This document shows, in pieces, positions 1-7,627 of a stretch of 12,118 nucleotides of DNA. The notes under the pieces were generated by a model. It was not told the origin of the DNA and searched no databases. It saw only the letters and a list, made by a program, of their open reading frames with translations. The stretch is taken from positions 1-12,118 of the forward strand of contig NZ_CAMPHH010000087.1 in assembly GCF_946885855.1 (NCBI RefSeq), given 5' to 3'. The DNA comes from an uncultured Actinotalea sp. Lineage in GTDB: Bacteria; Actinomycetota; Actinomycetes; Actinomycetales; Cellulomonadaceae. The position numbers and the translations under genes are program-made. Position 1 is the stretch's first letter; each line of letters opens with the position of its first letter.

Positions 1-2232
1 GGCCCCGCCCGGCCTCACGTCGTCCATGCCCCCACGCCCACGGACGAGCCCTGCACCCTGCCCGCGCTGCTCCTGGCGACCGTGCCGCTGGACCCGTCGC
101 GACGCCACGTCGCACCCGGCGCCCTCACGGACCTGCTGGTCCGCGAGGCGGGAGCGGCCTTCGCGGACCTCCTCCTGGCGTGCCTGCGCGCCGACGACGC
201 CACGGCGCCGATCGACCTCGTCCCTGCGGGTCTGCCCGCCGGGCCCCTCGACGCGGCGCTGCGCGCGGCGGTCCTCGCGGCCGCCGTCGGCGTGCCCGTG
301 CTCCTGCCGGCGGACGGTGGCCCGGCCCTGGCGCCGCGCGACGCGGCCGTCCTCGCGGGTCCGGCGGGAGACGACCCCGCCCTGCTCGCCGCCCTCGGCG
401 CCCGCGTGCCCCGGCTCGTGCCCGCGCCGCCCCGCCACAGGGCGGCGCTGCGGTCGCTCGGCGTCGAGGAGCTCGAGGCCGCGGACGTCGTCGAGGCCCT
501 GCCGCCACTGGAGCCCGCGGAGCACCGCGCGCTGCTCGACGCCGCGGCGGGTACCGGGCCGGCGGTCCTCGAGGCGCTCGCCACGCTCCTGGTCCCGCTC
601 GCGGACGGGCGGCACGTCCGCGGCGCGCGGGGGCTGACCGTGCTCGACGGCTCGGTGCCGGCGGAGCTGCTCGAGCGGCTCGCGGACTGGGGCGTGCGCG
701 TGGTCCACCCCGACGCGGCGCACCCGCTGCACGAGCGGCTCGGCGCGCAGCGGCTCGGCGTACCGGACCTCCTGCGGCACCGGGTGGTGCGGGGTCACGT
801 GCTCACCGCCGACGACGGGTCGGCCGCCCCCGTCCTCCTCGGCCTCCTGGACGAGGTCGTCGCCGGCGGCGGTGTGCCGCGCCCGCAGGCCTGGTGGGGT
901 GAGCTCCTCCTGCCGGCGGACGACGGCGAGCCCGGGCCCGCGCGCGGCCTCGTCCTGCCCGGGACCGCCGCCGCGCGCTGGTTCGACCCGGGCGTGCTGC
1001 CGCCCGTCGACGACGACGTCGCGCGGCGCTGGGCCCGCGTCCTACCGCTGGTCGGGGTCCGGACCGGGCTGACCGTCGTCGACGTGCCGGAGGAGGCGTA
1101 CGGCGACGACCCGGACGGCTGGGACGGCGGGGGCGTCCAGGCCTCCGTGGACCGCTGGGACGCGCCGGACGACGCGGACGCCGACGCGGACGCCGGCACG
1201 CCGCAGGACCTCGCGCTCGTGCTCGACGCGCTGGACGGCTGGGCGGACTACCTCGAGGAGGTCCGGCCCGCGGCGGGTCCGCAGCACGCGGTGGCGGACC
1301 TGGACGCCGTCGTCCGCGGCGCGTGGCCGGAGGTGCTGCGCGAGCTCGCGGGGACGGCGCGGCCCGCGCTGCTGGACCCGGTCCGTGACGCCGACGGCGC
1401 GCCCTGTCCCACGTACACCGCGTGGTGGCTGCGCACGCGCGCGGACCTCGGGCTCGGTCGGCCGTTCGCGGTCCGTCCGGCGGCGGGCGACGCGGTGGAG
1501 GGGGCGGGGCTCGCCGGGCTCCTGCCGTCACCGCCGGACCTCGTGGCCGGCCTGGACGCCGCGGTGCTGGGGGCTCTCGGCGCGGTCGAGCGGCCGGAGG
1601 ACCTCGACGCCGACGCGTGGGTCGACGTGCTCGGGGCACTGCCGTTGGACGGCGAGGTGGCGCCGGCGCTGGCCGTGCAGGTCTGGCGGGCGCTCGCGCG
1701 GCTCGCGACCGCCGACCCCGGCGTGGTCCTCGACGTCGACCGCCTCCCGGCGCTCGTCGACGCCGCGACGGTGCGGACGGTGCCGGCGGGCGACGTCGTC
1801 GTCGTGACGCGGGCGCAGGTGCAGCACCCGGCCGCGCGGCCCGCCGTCGTCGTGCCCACGGCCGCGGTGGACGCGCTCGCGGACGCCCTGGACGTGGACG
1901 TCGCCGCGGACCGCTTCGACGCGGACGTCGACGACGACGGCGTGCCCGGTCCCGTTCCCGCAGCGGTCCGCGCCGCCTTCCCGGAGGCCCCGGCGCAGTG
2001 GGTCGAGCACGAGGACCTGCGGGTCGGCGGGGCGTCGGTGGCGTGGTGGGTCCAGGAGGGGCCGGACGGGGTCCCGGTCGTCCACGCGGCGACGACGGAC
2101 GGCCTCGCCGACGGCCTCGCCGAGATGCTCGGCCGGCGGCACCGCGACCGGGTGGCCCGGCTCCTGGCGGACCCGGGCGCGCTGGCGGACGTGCTCCTGG
2201 ACGTGGCGGCGGAACCGGCCGGCGAGGCGTGA
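1..2232 (+). CDS. Sacsin/Hsp90-like ATP-binding protein, C-terminal part (5' end outside window)
   Basis: The frame is open from the first base to a TGA at 2230-2232, giving 743 visible residues. A GTG at 82 exists, but the preceding codons read as good protein without a stop, so the true start is upstream of the window. From its character and its DUF2530/permease neighbours I take it as the actinobacterial protein annotated with a sacsin N-terminal ATP-binding-like (GHKL/Hsp90-type) domain. That ATPase domain would be N-terminal and is not visible, so the family call rests on resemblance of the C-terminal part only. What can be seen is a soluble protein rich in Ala, Asp, Leu and Val, with no membrane segment, several Trp-rich patches and an acidic linker near residues 387-398 encoded by a 12-bp tandem duplication (1171-1194). 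It may act as a chaperone-like ATPase; the substrate is unknown. The gene runs convergent to the next one, 62 bases apart. Confidence 0.72.
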   Translation, partial: GPARPHVVHAPTPTDEPCTLPALLLATVPLDPSRRHVAPGALTDLLVREAGAAFADLLLACLRADDATAPIDLVPAGLPAGPLDAALRAAVLAAAVGVPVLLPADGGPALAPRDAAVLAGPAGDDPALLAALGARVPRLVPAPPRHRAALRSLGVEELEAADVVEALPPLEPAEHRALLDAAAGTGPAVLEALATLLVPLADGRHVRGARGLTVLDGSVPAELLERLADWGVRVVHPDAAHPLHERLGAQRLGVPDLLRHRVVRGHVLTADDGSAAPVLLGLLDEVVAGGGVPRPQAWWGELLLPADDGEPGPARGLVLPGTAAARWFDPGVLPPVDDDVARRWARVLPLVGVRTGLTVVDVPEEAYGDDPDGWDGGGVQASVDRWDAPDDADADADAGTPQDLALVLDALDGWADYLEEVRPAAGPQHAVADLDAVVRGAWPEVLRELAGTARPALLDPVRDADGAPCPTYTAWWLRTRADLGLGRPFAVRPAAGDAVEGAGLAGLLPSPPDLVAGLDAAVLGALGAVERPEDLDADAWVDVLGALPLDGEVAPALAVQVWRALARLATADPGVVLDVDRLPALVDAATVRTVPAGDVVVVTRAQVQHPAARPAVVVPTAAVDALADALDVDVAADRFDADVDDDGVPGPVPAAVRAAFPEAPAQWVEHEDLRVGGASVAWWVQEGPDGVPVVHAATTDGLADGLAEMLGRRHRDRVARLLADPGALADVLLDVAAEPAGEA

Positions 2233-2264
2233 GGCGGCGGGCCGGGCGGCACGGGTGAGGCTGC

Positions 2265-2278
2265 GGGCCGAGCGGCCC
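2265..2278. terminator. Short GC hairpin between convergent genes
   Basis: GGGCC (2265-2269) and GGCCC (2274-2278) form a 5-bp stem with a 4-base loop in the 62-base gap between two convergent stop codons. There is no T-tract on either side. It is placed where a bidirectional terminator would be expected, but a stem this short occurs often by chance at this GC content. Confidence 0.2.
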
Positions 2279-2294
2279 CGGTGGGGCGGCGGCG

Positions 2295-2528
2295 TCAGAG
2301 CCGGTCGCGGTGGCGCCGCTCCCACAGGAGGGCGAGGCCGCCGAGGGCGATGCCGGCCGCGCAGATCCACGGCATGCGGGTGCCGACCTGCCCGGCCGCC
2401 GCGAGCGCGCCCGTCACCGCGAGGGCGAGCGTCCACGCCGCGATGCCGGCGAGGAAGACCCGTCGCAGGTCCAGGTGGACGGGCTCCAGCCGGCTCGGGT
2501 CGAGGAGTCGGGGGCGCCGCGCGGTCAC
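2295..2528 (-). CDS. Small two-helix membrane protein, DUF2530 type
   Basis: This encodes 77 residues from a GTG at 2528. A basic N-terminus (residues 1-23, several Arg) is followed by two hydrophobic segments at about 24-46 and 53-69 and a short Arg-rich tail (WERRHRDRL). That is the usual size and shape of DUF2530 proteins, which in actinobacteria often lie beside an NCS2 permease gene. The positive-inside rule puts both ends in the cytoplasm. The function of the family is unknown. The start is supported by a -10-like TAGGCT ending six bases before the GTG, which would give a leaderless mRNA. The gene is convergent to the sacsin-like gene and divergent from the permease gene, with 83 bases between the two starts. 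Confidence 0.78.
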   Translation of the reverse strand: MTARRPRLLDPSRLEPVHLDLRRVFLAGIAAWTLALAVTGALAAAGQVGTRMPWICAAGIALGGLALLWERRHRDRL

Positions 2529-2534
2529 GGTCCG

Positions 2535-2540
2535 AGCCTA
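2535..2540 (-). promoter_or_regulatory. -10 element of a leaderless promoter for the DUF2530 gene
   Basis: On the minus strand TAGGCT (2540 to 2535) matches the actinobacterial TANNNT -10 pattern and is followed by exactly six bases before the GTG at 2528, so transcription would begin at or next to the start codon. No good -35 hexamer is visible at 17-18 bases, and there is no Shine-Dalgarno sequence, which fits leaderless initiation. Confidence 0.5.
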
Positions 2541-2611
2541 CTGGGGCGGGGGACGCCCTCGTCGGCGGACGATCGTCACGAGCACGCCCGACTTCTGGGA
2601 CCCTCTGCGCC

Positions 2612-4108
2612 ATGACGCAGACCGCGACCTCCCCCCGGCAGGGCCTGCTCGGCTCCGTCGACCGGTACTTCAAGATCACCGAACGAGGGTCGAACTTCCC
2701 GCGCGAGCTGCGCGGCGGGCTCGTGACCTTCTTCGCGATGAGCTACATCATCGTCCTCAACCCGTTCATCATCGGCGGCGTGCCGGACGGGACCGGGACC
2801 TTCCTCGGCGGGGGCGCCGAGCCGAACTTCCCGCTCGTGGCCGCGGCGACCGCGCTGGTCGCCGGCGTGCTGTCCATCCTCATGGGCGTCGTCGCGCGGT
2901 TCCCGCTCGCGCTCGCCGCGGGCCTGGGGCTCAACGCCTTCGTCGCGTTCTCCGTGGCGGTCCTGCCGGAGATGACCTGGGCGGACGCCATGGGCCTCGT
3001 CGTCCTCGAGGGCATCATCATCCTCGTCCTGGTCCTGACCGGGTTCCGCGAGGCGGTGTTCCGGGCCGTGCCCGTCGAGCTCAAGCTCGCGATCAGCGTC
3101 GGGATCGGCCTGTTCATCGCGCTGATCGGCGTCTTCAACGCCGGCCTCGTGCGCATCCCGGCCAGCCTCGCGACGCCGCTGGAGCTCGGCCAGGACGGCT
3201 CGCTGGCCGGCTGGCCCGTCGTCGTCTTCCTCCTGGGGCTGCTCCTCATCGCGGTCCTCATGGTCCGCAAGGTCAAGGGCGCGATCCTCATCGGCGTGGT
3301 CGTCGCCACCGTCCTCGCCGTCGCGATCGAGGCGATCGCGGACCTCGGTCCTCGGTCCGCGGAGAACCCCGGTGGCTGGAGCCTCGTCGAGCCCACCCTG
3401 CCCGGGTCCGCCGGCGACGTCGTGTCCCAGCCGGACTTCAGCCTGCTCGGGCAGTTCTCCCTGCTGGGCTCGATCGAGAAGATCGGCATCGTCGCGGTCG
3501 TCCTGCTCGTCTTCACCCTGATGATCGCGGACTTCTTCGACACGATGGGGACCATGGTCGCCATCGGCGCGGAGGCGGACCTGCTGGACGACAAGGGCAA
3601 CCCGCCCAGCACCCGCCAGATCCTCGTGGTCGACTCGGTCGGCGCGATCGCCGGCGGGATGGGGTCGGTGTCGAGCAACACGAGCTACATCGAGTCCGCG
3701 GCGGGGGTCGGCGACGGCGCCCGGACGGGCCTGGCGTCCGTCGTCACCGGGGCGCTCTTCCTGCTCGCGACGTTCTTCGCCCCGCTGGTCAACATGGTGC
3801 CGTACGAGGCGGCCACGCCCGCGCTCGTGATCGTCGGGTTCCTCATGCTCATGCAGGTCACCGGGATCGACTGGCGCGACTACGAGATCGCCATCCCGGC
3901 GTTCCTCACGATCATCCTCATGCCGTTCAGCTTCTCGATCGCGGTCGGCATCGGTGCGGGCTTCGTCTCCTTCGTCGTGCTCAAGGTCGCGGTCGGCAAG
4001 GCGCGGCAGGTGCACCCCCTCATGTACCTCTCGGCGGTGCTCTTCGTCGTGTACTTCGCCATCGAGCCGATCGAGGGCGGGCTCAACCGCCTGGGGATCC
4101 TGGGCTGA
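2612..4108 (+). CDS. NCS2-family purine nucleobase permease (AzgA/PbuG-like)
   Basis: A 498-residue polytopic inner-membrane protein, likely a proton symporter for adenine, guanine or hypoxanthine. The AzgA branch of NCS2 (COG2252) is recognised by the N-terminal amphipathic stretch RYFKITERGSNFPREL (19-34), the first-helix pattern with GLVTFFAMSYIIVLNP (36-51), the DFFDTMGT motif (308-315) and the conserved loop around SSNTSYIESAAGVGDG (354-369). Around 12-14 hydrophobic segments are spread over residues 35-485. The length fits the family. I chose ATG 2612 because conserved homology begins just after it; an upstream extension in the same frame (from 2255) is low-complexity Arg-rich sequence that overlaps DUF2530 on the other strand. 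GGGA lies 11 bases upstream, a weak ribosome site. Exact substrate (adenine/guanine/hypoxanthine or a broader range) cannot be told from sequence. A strong hairpin follows the stop. Confidence 0.92.
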   Translation: MTQTATSPRQGLLGSVDRYFKITERGSNFPRELRGGLVTFFAMSYIIVLNPFIIGGVPDGTGTFLGGGAEPNFPLVAAATALVAGVLSILMGVVARFPLALAAGLGLNAFVAFSVAVLPEMTWADAMGLVVLEGIIILVLVLTGFREAVFRAVPVELKLAISVGIGLFIALIGVFNAGLVRIPASLATPLELGQDGSLAGWPVVVFLLGLLLIAVLMVRKVKGAILIGVVVATVLAVAIEAIADLGPRSAENPGGWSLVEPTLPGSAGDVVSQPDFSLLGQFSLLGSIEKIGIVAVVLLVFTLMIADFFDTMGTMVAIGAEADLLDDKGNPPSTRQILVVDSVGAIAGGMGSVSSNTSYIESAAGVGDGARTGLASVVTGALFLLATFFAPLVNMVPYEAATPALVIVGFLMLMQVTGIDWRDYEIAIPAFLTIILMPFSFSIAVGIGAGFVSFVVLKVAVGKARQVHPLMYLSAVLFVVYFAIEPIEGGLNRLGILG

Positions 4109-4118
4109 TCGGGGACGC

Positions 4119-4148
4119 CCGGCCGGCCACCGTCGGGTGGTCGGCCGG
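4119..4148 (+). terminator. Strong hairpin after the NCS2 permease gene
   Basis: CCGGCCGGCCACC (4119-4131) pairs with GGTGGTCGGCCGG (4136-4148): a 13-bp stem with a single G-U wobble and a GTCG tetraloop, starting 10 bases after the permease stop. No T-tract follows, as is common for terminators in high-GC actinobacteria. It likely separates the permease and ugd transcripts. Confidence 0.55.
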
Positions 4149-4178
4149 ACGTCTCATGTGCTGGACGCCGGGAGACCC

Positions 4179-4213
4179 TAGGGTCGTCCGCAGGACACGG
4201 GAACGACGAGGGG
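4179..4213 (+). promoter_or_regulatory. Putative -10 and ribosome-binding site of ugd
   Basis: TAGGGT (4179-4184) fits the TANNNT -10 pattern and would start transcription near 4191, giving a leader of about 30 bases. GAGGGG (4208-4213) is a good Shine-Dalgarno sequence with seven bases to the ATG at 4221. A convincing -35 is not visible, so the promoter half is tentative; the ribosome site is solid and fixes the start. Confidence 0.42.
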
Positions 4214-4220
4214 AACGGGC

Positions 4221-5534
4221 ATGCGCATCTCCGTGATCGGTTGCGGCTACCTGGGGGCCGTGCACGCGGCGTCCATGGCGCACCTGGGGCACGACGTGAT
4301 CGGGGTCGACGTCGACGCGGCGAAGATCCAGCTCCTCTCCCGGGGCGAGGCGCCGTTCTACGAGCCCGGCCTGCCGGAGCTCCTCGAGTCCTCCCTGGCG
4401 ACCGGGCGGCTGGCCTTCACCACGGACGTCGCCGCGGCCGAGGGCGCGCAGGTGCACTTCGTCTGCGTCGGCACGCCGCAGAAGAAGGGCGAGTACGCGG
4501 CGGACCTGCGGTACGTCGACGCCGCCGTGCAGGCGCTGCTGCCGCACCTGCGGCCCGGGGACGTCGTCGTCGGCAAGTCGACGGTGCCGGTCGGGACGAC
4601 CGAGCGGATCGCCGAGGAGGTCGCGGCCACGCAGGCCGGGGCGACCGTGGTGTGGAACCCGGAGTTCCTGCGCGAGGGCTTCGCCGTGCAGGACACGCTG
4701 CACCCGGACCGGATCGTCTACGGGCTGCCGGACGGCGAGGCGGGCGCCCGCGCCAAGGAGCTGCTCGACGAGGTGTACGCGACGCCGATCGCGGAGGGCA
4801 TCCCGGTCGTGGTCACGGACCGGGCGACCGCACAGCTGGTCAAGGTCGCCGCCAACTCGTTCCTGGCGACGAAGATCTCCTTCATCAACGCGATGGCGGA
4901 GCTCTGCGAGGCGACCGGCGCGGACGTCACCCAGCTCGCCGACGCGATCGGCTACGACGCCCGGATCGGTCGGCGCTTCCTCAACGCGGGCCTCGGCTTC
5001 GGTGGCGGGTGCCTGCCCAAGGACATCCGCGCCTTCATGGCCCGGGCCGGGGAGCTCGGCGTCGACCAGGCGCTGTCGTTCCTGCGGGAGGTCGACTCCA
5101 TCAACATGCGGCGCCGGGTGCGCACCGTCGACCTGGTCCGTGAGGTGTGCCAGGGATCGATCGTGGGCCGTCGGGTCGCCGTCCTCGGCGCGGCGTTCAA
5201 GCCCGACAGCGACGACATCCGGGACTCGCCCGCGCTCAGCGTCGCGGCGCAGATGGGCCTGCAGGGCGCGCACGTCGTCGTGACGGACCCCCAGGCCCTG
5301 GACAACGCGGAGCGGATCTGGCCCGACCTGCGCTACGCCGCGACCGCGGAGGAGGCGGCCAAGGAGGCGGATGTCGTGCTCCTGGCGACGGAGTGGCCGG
5401 AGTACCGCGGGCTCGACCCGGTCGCCTTCGGCGAGGTCGTGGCGCGCAAGGTCATCGTCGACGGACGCAACGTCCTCGACCCGGCGACGTGGCGCGCCGC
5501 GGGCTGGGTGTACCGGGCCCTGGGCCGCCCCTGA
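4221..5534 (+). CDS. ugd: UDP-glucose 6-dehydrogenase
   Basis: This 437-residue cytosolic enzyme oxidises UDP-glucose to UDP-glucuronate with two NAD+. The N-terminal Rossmann domain opens with VIGCGYLG (5-12), the dinucleotide loop, and Asp30 (VIGVDVD) is the expected ribose binder. NPEFLREG (146-153) and LVKVAANSFLA (206-216, with Lys208 and Asn212) belong to the substrate site. The catalytic Cys264 lies in GFGGGCLPKD (259-268). The C-terminal UDPGDH domain runs from about 310 to the end, including AAFKPDSDDIRDSP. The length is normal for the bacterial enzyme. GDP-mannose dehydrogenase is a relative with the same folds, but these motifs fit the UDP-glucose enzyme best. No glycosyltransferase, epimerase or polysaccharide export gene is nearby, so its product (glucuronate in surface polymers or glycolipids) is inferred. 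It has its own ribosome site and probably its own promoter. Confidence 0.94.
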   Translation: MRISVIGCGYLGAVHAASMAHLGHDVIGVDVDAAKIQLLSRGEAPFYEPGLPELLESSLATGRLAFTTDVAAAEGAQVHFVCVGTPQKKGEYAADLRYVDAAVQALLPHLRPGDVVVGKSTVPVGTTERIAEEVAATQAGATVVWNPEFLREGFAVQDTLHPDRIVYGLPDGEAGARAKELLDEVYATPIAEGIPVVVTDRATAQLVKVAANSFLATKISFINAMAELCEATGADVTQLADAIGYDARIGRRFLNAGLGFGGGCLPKDIRAFMARAGELGVDQALSFLREVDSINMRRRVRTVDLVREVCQGSIVGRRVAVLGAAFKPDSDDIRDSPALSVAAQMGLQGAHVVVTDPQALDNAERIWPDLRYAATAEEAAKEADVVLLATEWPEYRGLDPVAFGEVVARKVIVDGRNVLDPATWRAAGWVYRALGRP

Positions 5535-5568
5535 CGGTCGGGGGTGGCGGGGATCACCCGCTCTCGCC

Positions 5569-5598
5569 AGGTCATGACCTTGGGTAATGACCTAGGAT
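5569..5598 (+). promoter_or_regulatory. Promoter-operator of the marR-MFS unit
   Basis: AGGTCATGACCT (5569-5580) is a perfect 12-bp palindrome. Its right half ATGACCT recurs at 5587-5593, 13 bases downstream, and runs into a -10-like TAGGAT (5593-5598). The GTG start of the regulator at 5606 is seven bases past that -10, so the transcript should be leaderless. A palindrome over the -35 zone plus a repeated half-site touching the -10 is what an autorepressing MarR dimer would be expected to use. That assignment is inference; the sequence elements themselves are plain. Confidence 0.6.
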
Positions 5599-5605
5599 CA
5601 GGGTC

Positions 5606-6091
5606 GTGCCAGCACCTGCCGTCGATCCCTCGAGCCGCGCCGCCGACCCCTCGCGACCCCCGGCGGGGGAGTGCCGCCCTGCGCCCCTGGCCAGCGAGCT
5701 GCGGGTGGCCGCGACGCTCCTCGTGCGGCGCCTGCGGTGGGAGCGCAGCTCCGACGCCATCACCGACGGCCAGTACGGCGTCCTGGCGGTCCTGTCCAGC
5801 CGCGGGCCCATGACGCCCAGCGCCCTCGCGGACGACCAGCACGTGCAGCCGCCGCCCATGAGCCGGACCATCAACGCCCTCGTCGACATGGGCCTCGTCC
5901 AGCGGGAGCCGCACCCGAGCGACCGGCGCCAGGTCCTCGTCTCGATCACGGAGGCCGGCGAGGCCGAGGTGCGCGAGACGCGTCGTCGGCGGACGGAGTG
6001 GCTCGCCCAGCGCCTGGCCACCCTCACGCCCGAGGACCGGGAGACGCTCGCCCGGGCGGCCCGGATCTTCCGGACGGTGGTGCAGCCGTGA
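5606..6091 (+). CDS. MarR-family transcriptional regulator
   Basis: This encodes 161 residues from a GTG chosen because the TAGGAT -10 lies seven bases upstream and no ribosome site is seen. After a Pro/Ala-rich N-terminus (1-28) come a dimerisation helix (about 29-47), the helix-turn-helix (about 68-97, including MSRTINALVDMGLVQRE) and the wing with the hallmark DRR (106-108) followed by VLVSITEAG. A C-terminal helix rich in Arg and Glu (119-157) completes the dimer interface. MarR proteins are dimeric repressors released by small phenolic or drug-like ligands, or by oxidation. There is one Cys (23), in the disordered N-terminus, which gives no clear redox sensor. Its stop overlaps the start of the exporter gene by four bases, so it very likely controls that gene and itself through the palindrome upstream. 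Confidence 0.9.
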   Translation: MPAPAVDPSSRAADPSRPPAGECRPAPLASELRVAATLLVRRLRWERSSDAITDGQYGVLAVLSSRGPMTPSALADDQHVQPPPMSRTINALVDMGLVQREPHPSDRRQVLVSITEAGEAEVRETRRRRTEWLAQRLATLTPEDRETLARAARIFRTVVQP

Positions 6092-7449
6092 GCCCCACCT
6101 TCGCCTCCCTGCGCTACGTCAACTATCGCCTGTGGTTCGCCGGCGCCCTCGTGGCCAACGTCGGCACCTGGATGCAGCGCGTCGCCCAGGACTGGCTGGT
6201 CCTGACCGTCCTCACGGACGACTCGGGCGTCGCCGTCGGGATCACCACCGCGCTGCAGTTCGCGCCGATCCTCGCGCTGTCCGCGTGGGCGGGGCTCCTC
6301 GCGGACCGGCTCGACCGCCGCAAGCTCCTCATCGGCACCCAGGTCGCCCAGGGCGTGCTCGCCGCGGGCCTCGGGGCGCTCGTGCTCAGCGGCGCCGCAC
6401 AGCTGTGGCACGTGTACGTCTTCGCCGGGCTGCTCGGCTGCGTCTCCGCCATCGACGCCCCGGTGCGGCAGACGTTCGTGGCGGACATGGTGCCGCCGGA
6501 GCGGCTGTCGAACGCCGTCGGCCTCAACAGCGCGTCCTTCAACGCGGCCCGGCTCATCGGCCCCGGCCTCGCCGGCCTGCTCATCGCCGCCGTCGGCATC
6601 GGCTGGATCTTCATCATCAACGCCGTCACCTTCGCGGCGACGATCCTGTCCCTCACGCTGATGCGCCGCAGCGAGCTCCGGCCCCTGGACCGCACGCGCC
6701 GCGGCAAGGGGCAGATCCGCGAGGGGATCCGGTACGTGCGCGGACGCAGCGACATCATCGTGGTGATGGTCGTCGTCGGCGTCGTGAGCACGTTCGGGCT
6801 GAACTTCCAGCTCACCAGCGCCGTCATGGCCCGCACGGAGTTCGGCCGGGGGCCGCAGGAGTACGGCATCCTCGGCTCCGTCCTGGCGATCGGCTCGCTC
6901 GCCGGAGCGCTCCTCGCGGCCCGCCGGGAGCGGCCTCGGGTGCGCCTGGTCGTCGGAGCGGCGTTCGCCTTCGGGGTGGCGGCGGGCGTCATGGCGCTCA
7001 TGCCGACGTACGAGCTCTACCTGCTCGCGTGCATCCCCGTCGGGTTCGCCTCCCTGACGATGATGACCGCCGCGAACAGCACGCTGCAGCTCTCCACCGA
7101 CCCGGCCATGCGGGGACGCGTGATGTCCCTGTACATGGTCGTGTTCCTCGGCGCGACGCCGGTGGGGTCCCCCGTCGTGGGCTGGATCGCGGAGACCCTC
7201 GGGGCGCGGTGGGCGATCGGCATCGGCTCGGTCAGCTCGCTGCTCGTCGCCGCCGCGGCGGCCGTGTGGGCGAAGCGGCACTGGAACCTCGAGGTGCGCT
7301 ACCGGTTCTCGGAGCGCCCCCACCTGCAGGTCACCTACCTCGACGACGAGGGCGGTCGCACCGACGCCCCCGCCGACCGGCGCGCCCGTGAGGAGGCCGC
7401 CCGCGAGATCGAGGCGCAGCAGGCCCGGGACCGCGCCTCCGCCGCCTGA
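6088..7449 (+). CDS. MFS transporter of the MFS_3/EntS-like type (putative drug or siderophore exporter)
   Basis: A 453-residue membrane protein starting at GTG 6088, which overlaps the MarR stop as GTGA; this coupling and the start of conserved sequence (SLRYVNYRLWFAGALVAN) decide the start against a longer frame reaching back to 5671. About twelve hydrophobic segments lie between residues 12 and 400. LADRLDRRK (71-79) is the MFS motif A in the loop between helices 2 and 3. The family (Pfam MFS_3, which includes the enterobactin exporter EntS) exports hydrophobic small molecules by proton antiport. A cytosolic C-terminal tail after about residue 400 is charged and predicted helical (EEAAREIEAQQARDRASAA). 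Substrate unknown; the paired MarR suggests an inducible efflux pump rather than a siderophore system, since no siderophore genes are nearby. A structured repeat follows the stop directly. Confidence 0.88.
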   Translation: MSPTFASLRYVNYRLWFAGALVANVGTWMQRVAQDWLVLTVLTDDSGVAVGITTALQFAPILALSAWAGLLADRLDRRKLLIGTQVAQGVLAAGLGALVLSGAAQLWHVYVFAGLLGCVSAIDAPVRQTFVADMVPPERLSNAVGLNSASFNAARLIGPGLAGLLIAAVGIGWIFIINAVTFAATILSLTLMRRSELRPLDRTRRGKGQIREGIRYVRGRSDIIVVMVVVGVVSTFGLNFQLTSAVMARTEFGRGPQEYGILGSVLAIGSLAGALLAARRERPRVRLVVGAAFAFGVAAGVMALMPTYELYLLACIPVGFASLTMMTAANSTLQLSTDPAMRGRVMSLYMVVFLGATPVGSPVVGWIAETLGARWAIGIGSVSSLLVAAAAAVWAKRHWNLEVRYRFSERPHLQVTYLDDEGGRTDAPADRRAREEAAREIEAQQARDRASAA

Positions 7450-7456
7450 CGGGCGG

Positions 7457-7555
7457 CGCGGCGACACCCTTCGCGCACGCCGAGGTCGGTGTTCCCTCGC
7501 GAGGTCGGCACGTGCAGAGGCCGACCTCGCGCGAAGGCGCCGACCTCGCGGGCCG
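7457..7555 (+). repeat. Structured intergenic repeat, copy A (four GAGGTCGGC-type units)
   Basis: This copy begins eight bases after the stop of the MFS gene and matches 8184-8281 almost throughout; 7489-7531 is identical over 43 bases. Inside, CGCGAGGTCGGC (7498-7509) and GCCGACCTCGCG (7520-7531) are a perfect 12-bp inverted repeat with loop ACGTGCAGAG. An outer pair, CGAGGTCGG (7481-7489) with CCGACCTCG (7540-7548), is perfect over 9 bp. The four units are therefore ordered + + - - and can form nested hairpins. It could act as a terminator or mRNA-end stabiliser, or be a dispersed REP-like element; there is no open reading frame of credible quality in it. Confidence 0.85.
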
Positions 7556-7614
7556 GTCGTCCGGTCGTCGTCGGCCACCCGACGGCACAGGTCTGCCAGA
7601 GTGGCGCAGCAGAC

Positions 7615-7622
7615 GGAGGGGG
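7615..7622 (+). promoter_or_regulatory. Ribosome-binding site of the GNAT gene
   Basis: GGAGGGGG ends five bases before ATG 7628. It decides the start of the acetyltransferase, because the same frame is open upstream to 7388 through the repeat and into the previous gene. Confidence 0.75.
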
Positions 7623-7627
7623 CGGTC

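Noticed and set aside
1171..1194. 12-bp tandem duplication in the sacsin-like gene
   Set aside because: Only two in-frame units encoding Asp-Ala; ordinary slippage in a GC-rich acidic linker, so not reported as a separate repeat.
2255..2611. Upstream extension of the permease frame
   Set aside because: The added 119 residues are Arg/Pro/Gly-rich, overlap DUF2530 antisense and lie before the conserved N-terminus.
2576..4015. Long antisense open frame (479 codons) across the NCS2 permease
   Set aside because: Its translation is an Asp/Glu/Arg/His-rich shadow of a conserved membrane protein on the other strand, with no ribosome site; long spurious frames are expected at this GC content.
7388..7627. 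Upstream extension of the GNAT frame through repeat copy A
   Set aside because: GNAT homology and a strong ribosome site begin at 7628; the extension overlaps the end of the MFS gene.
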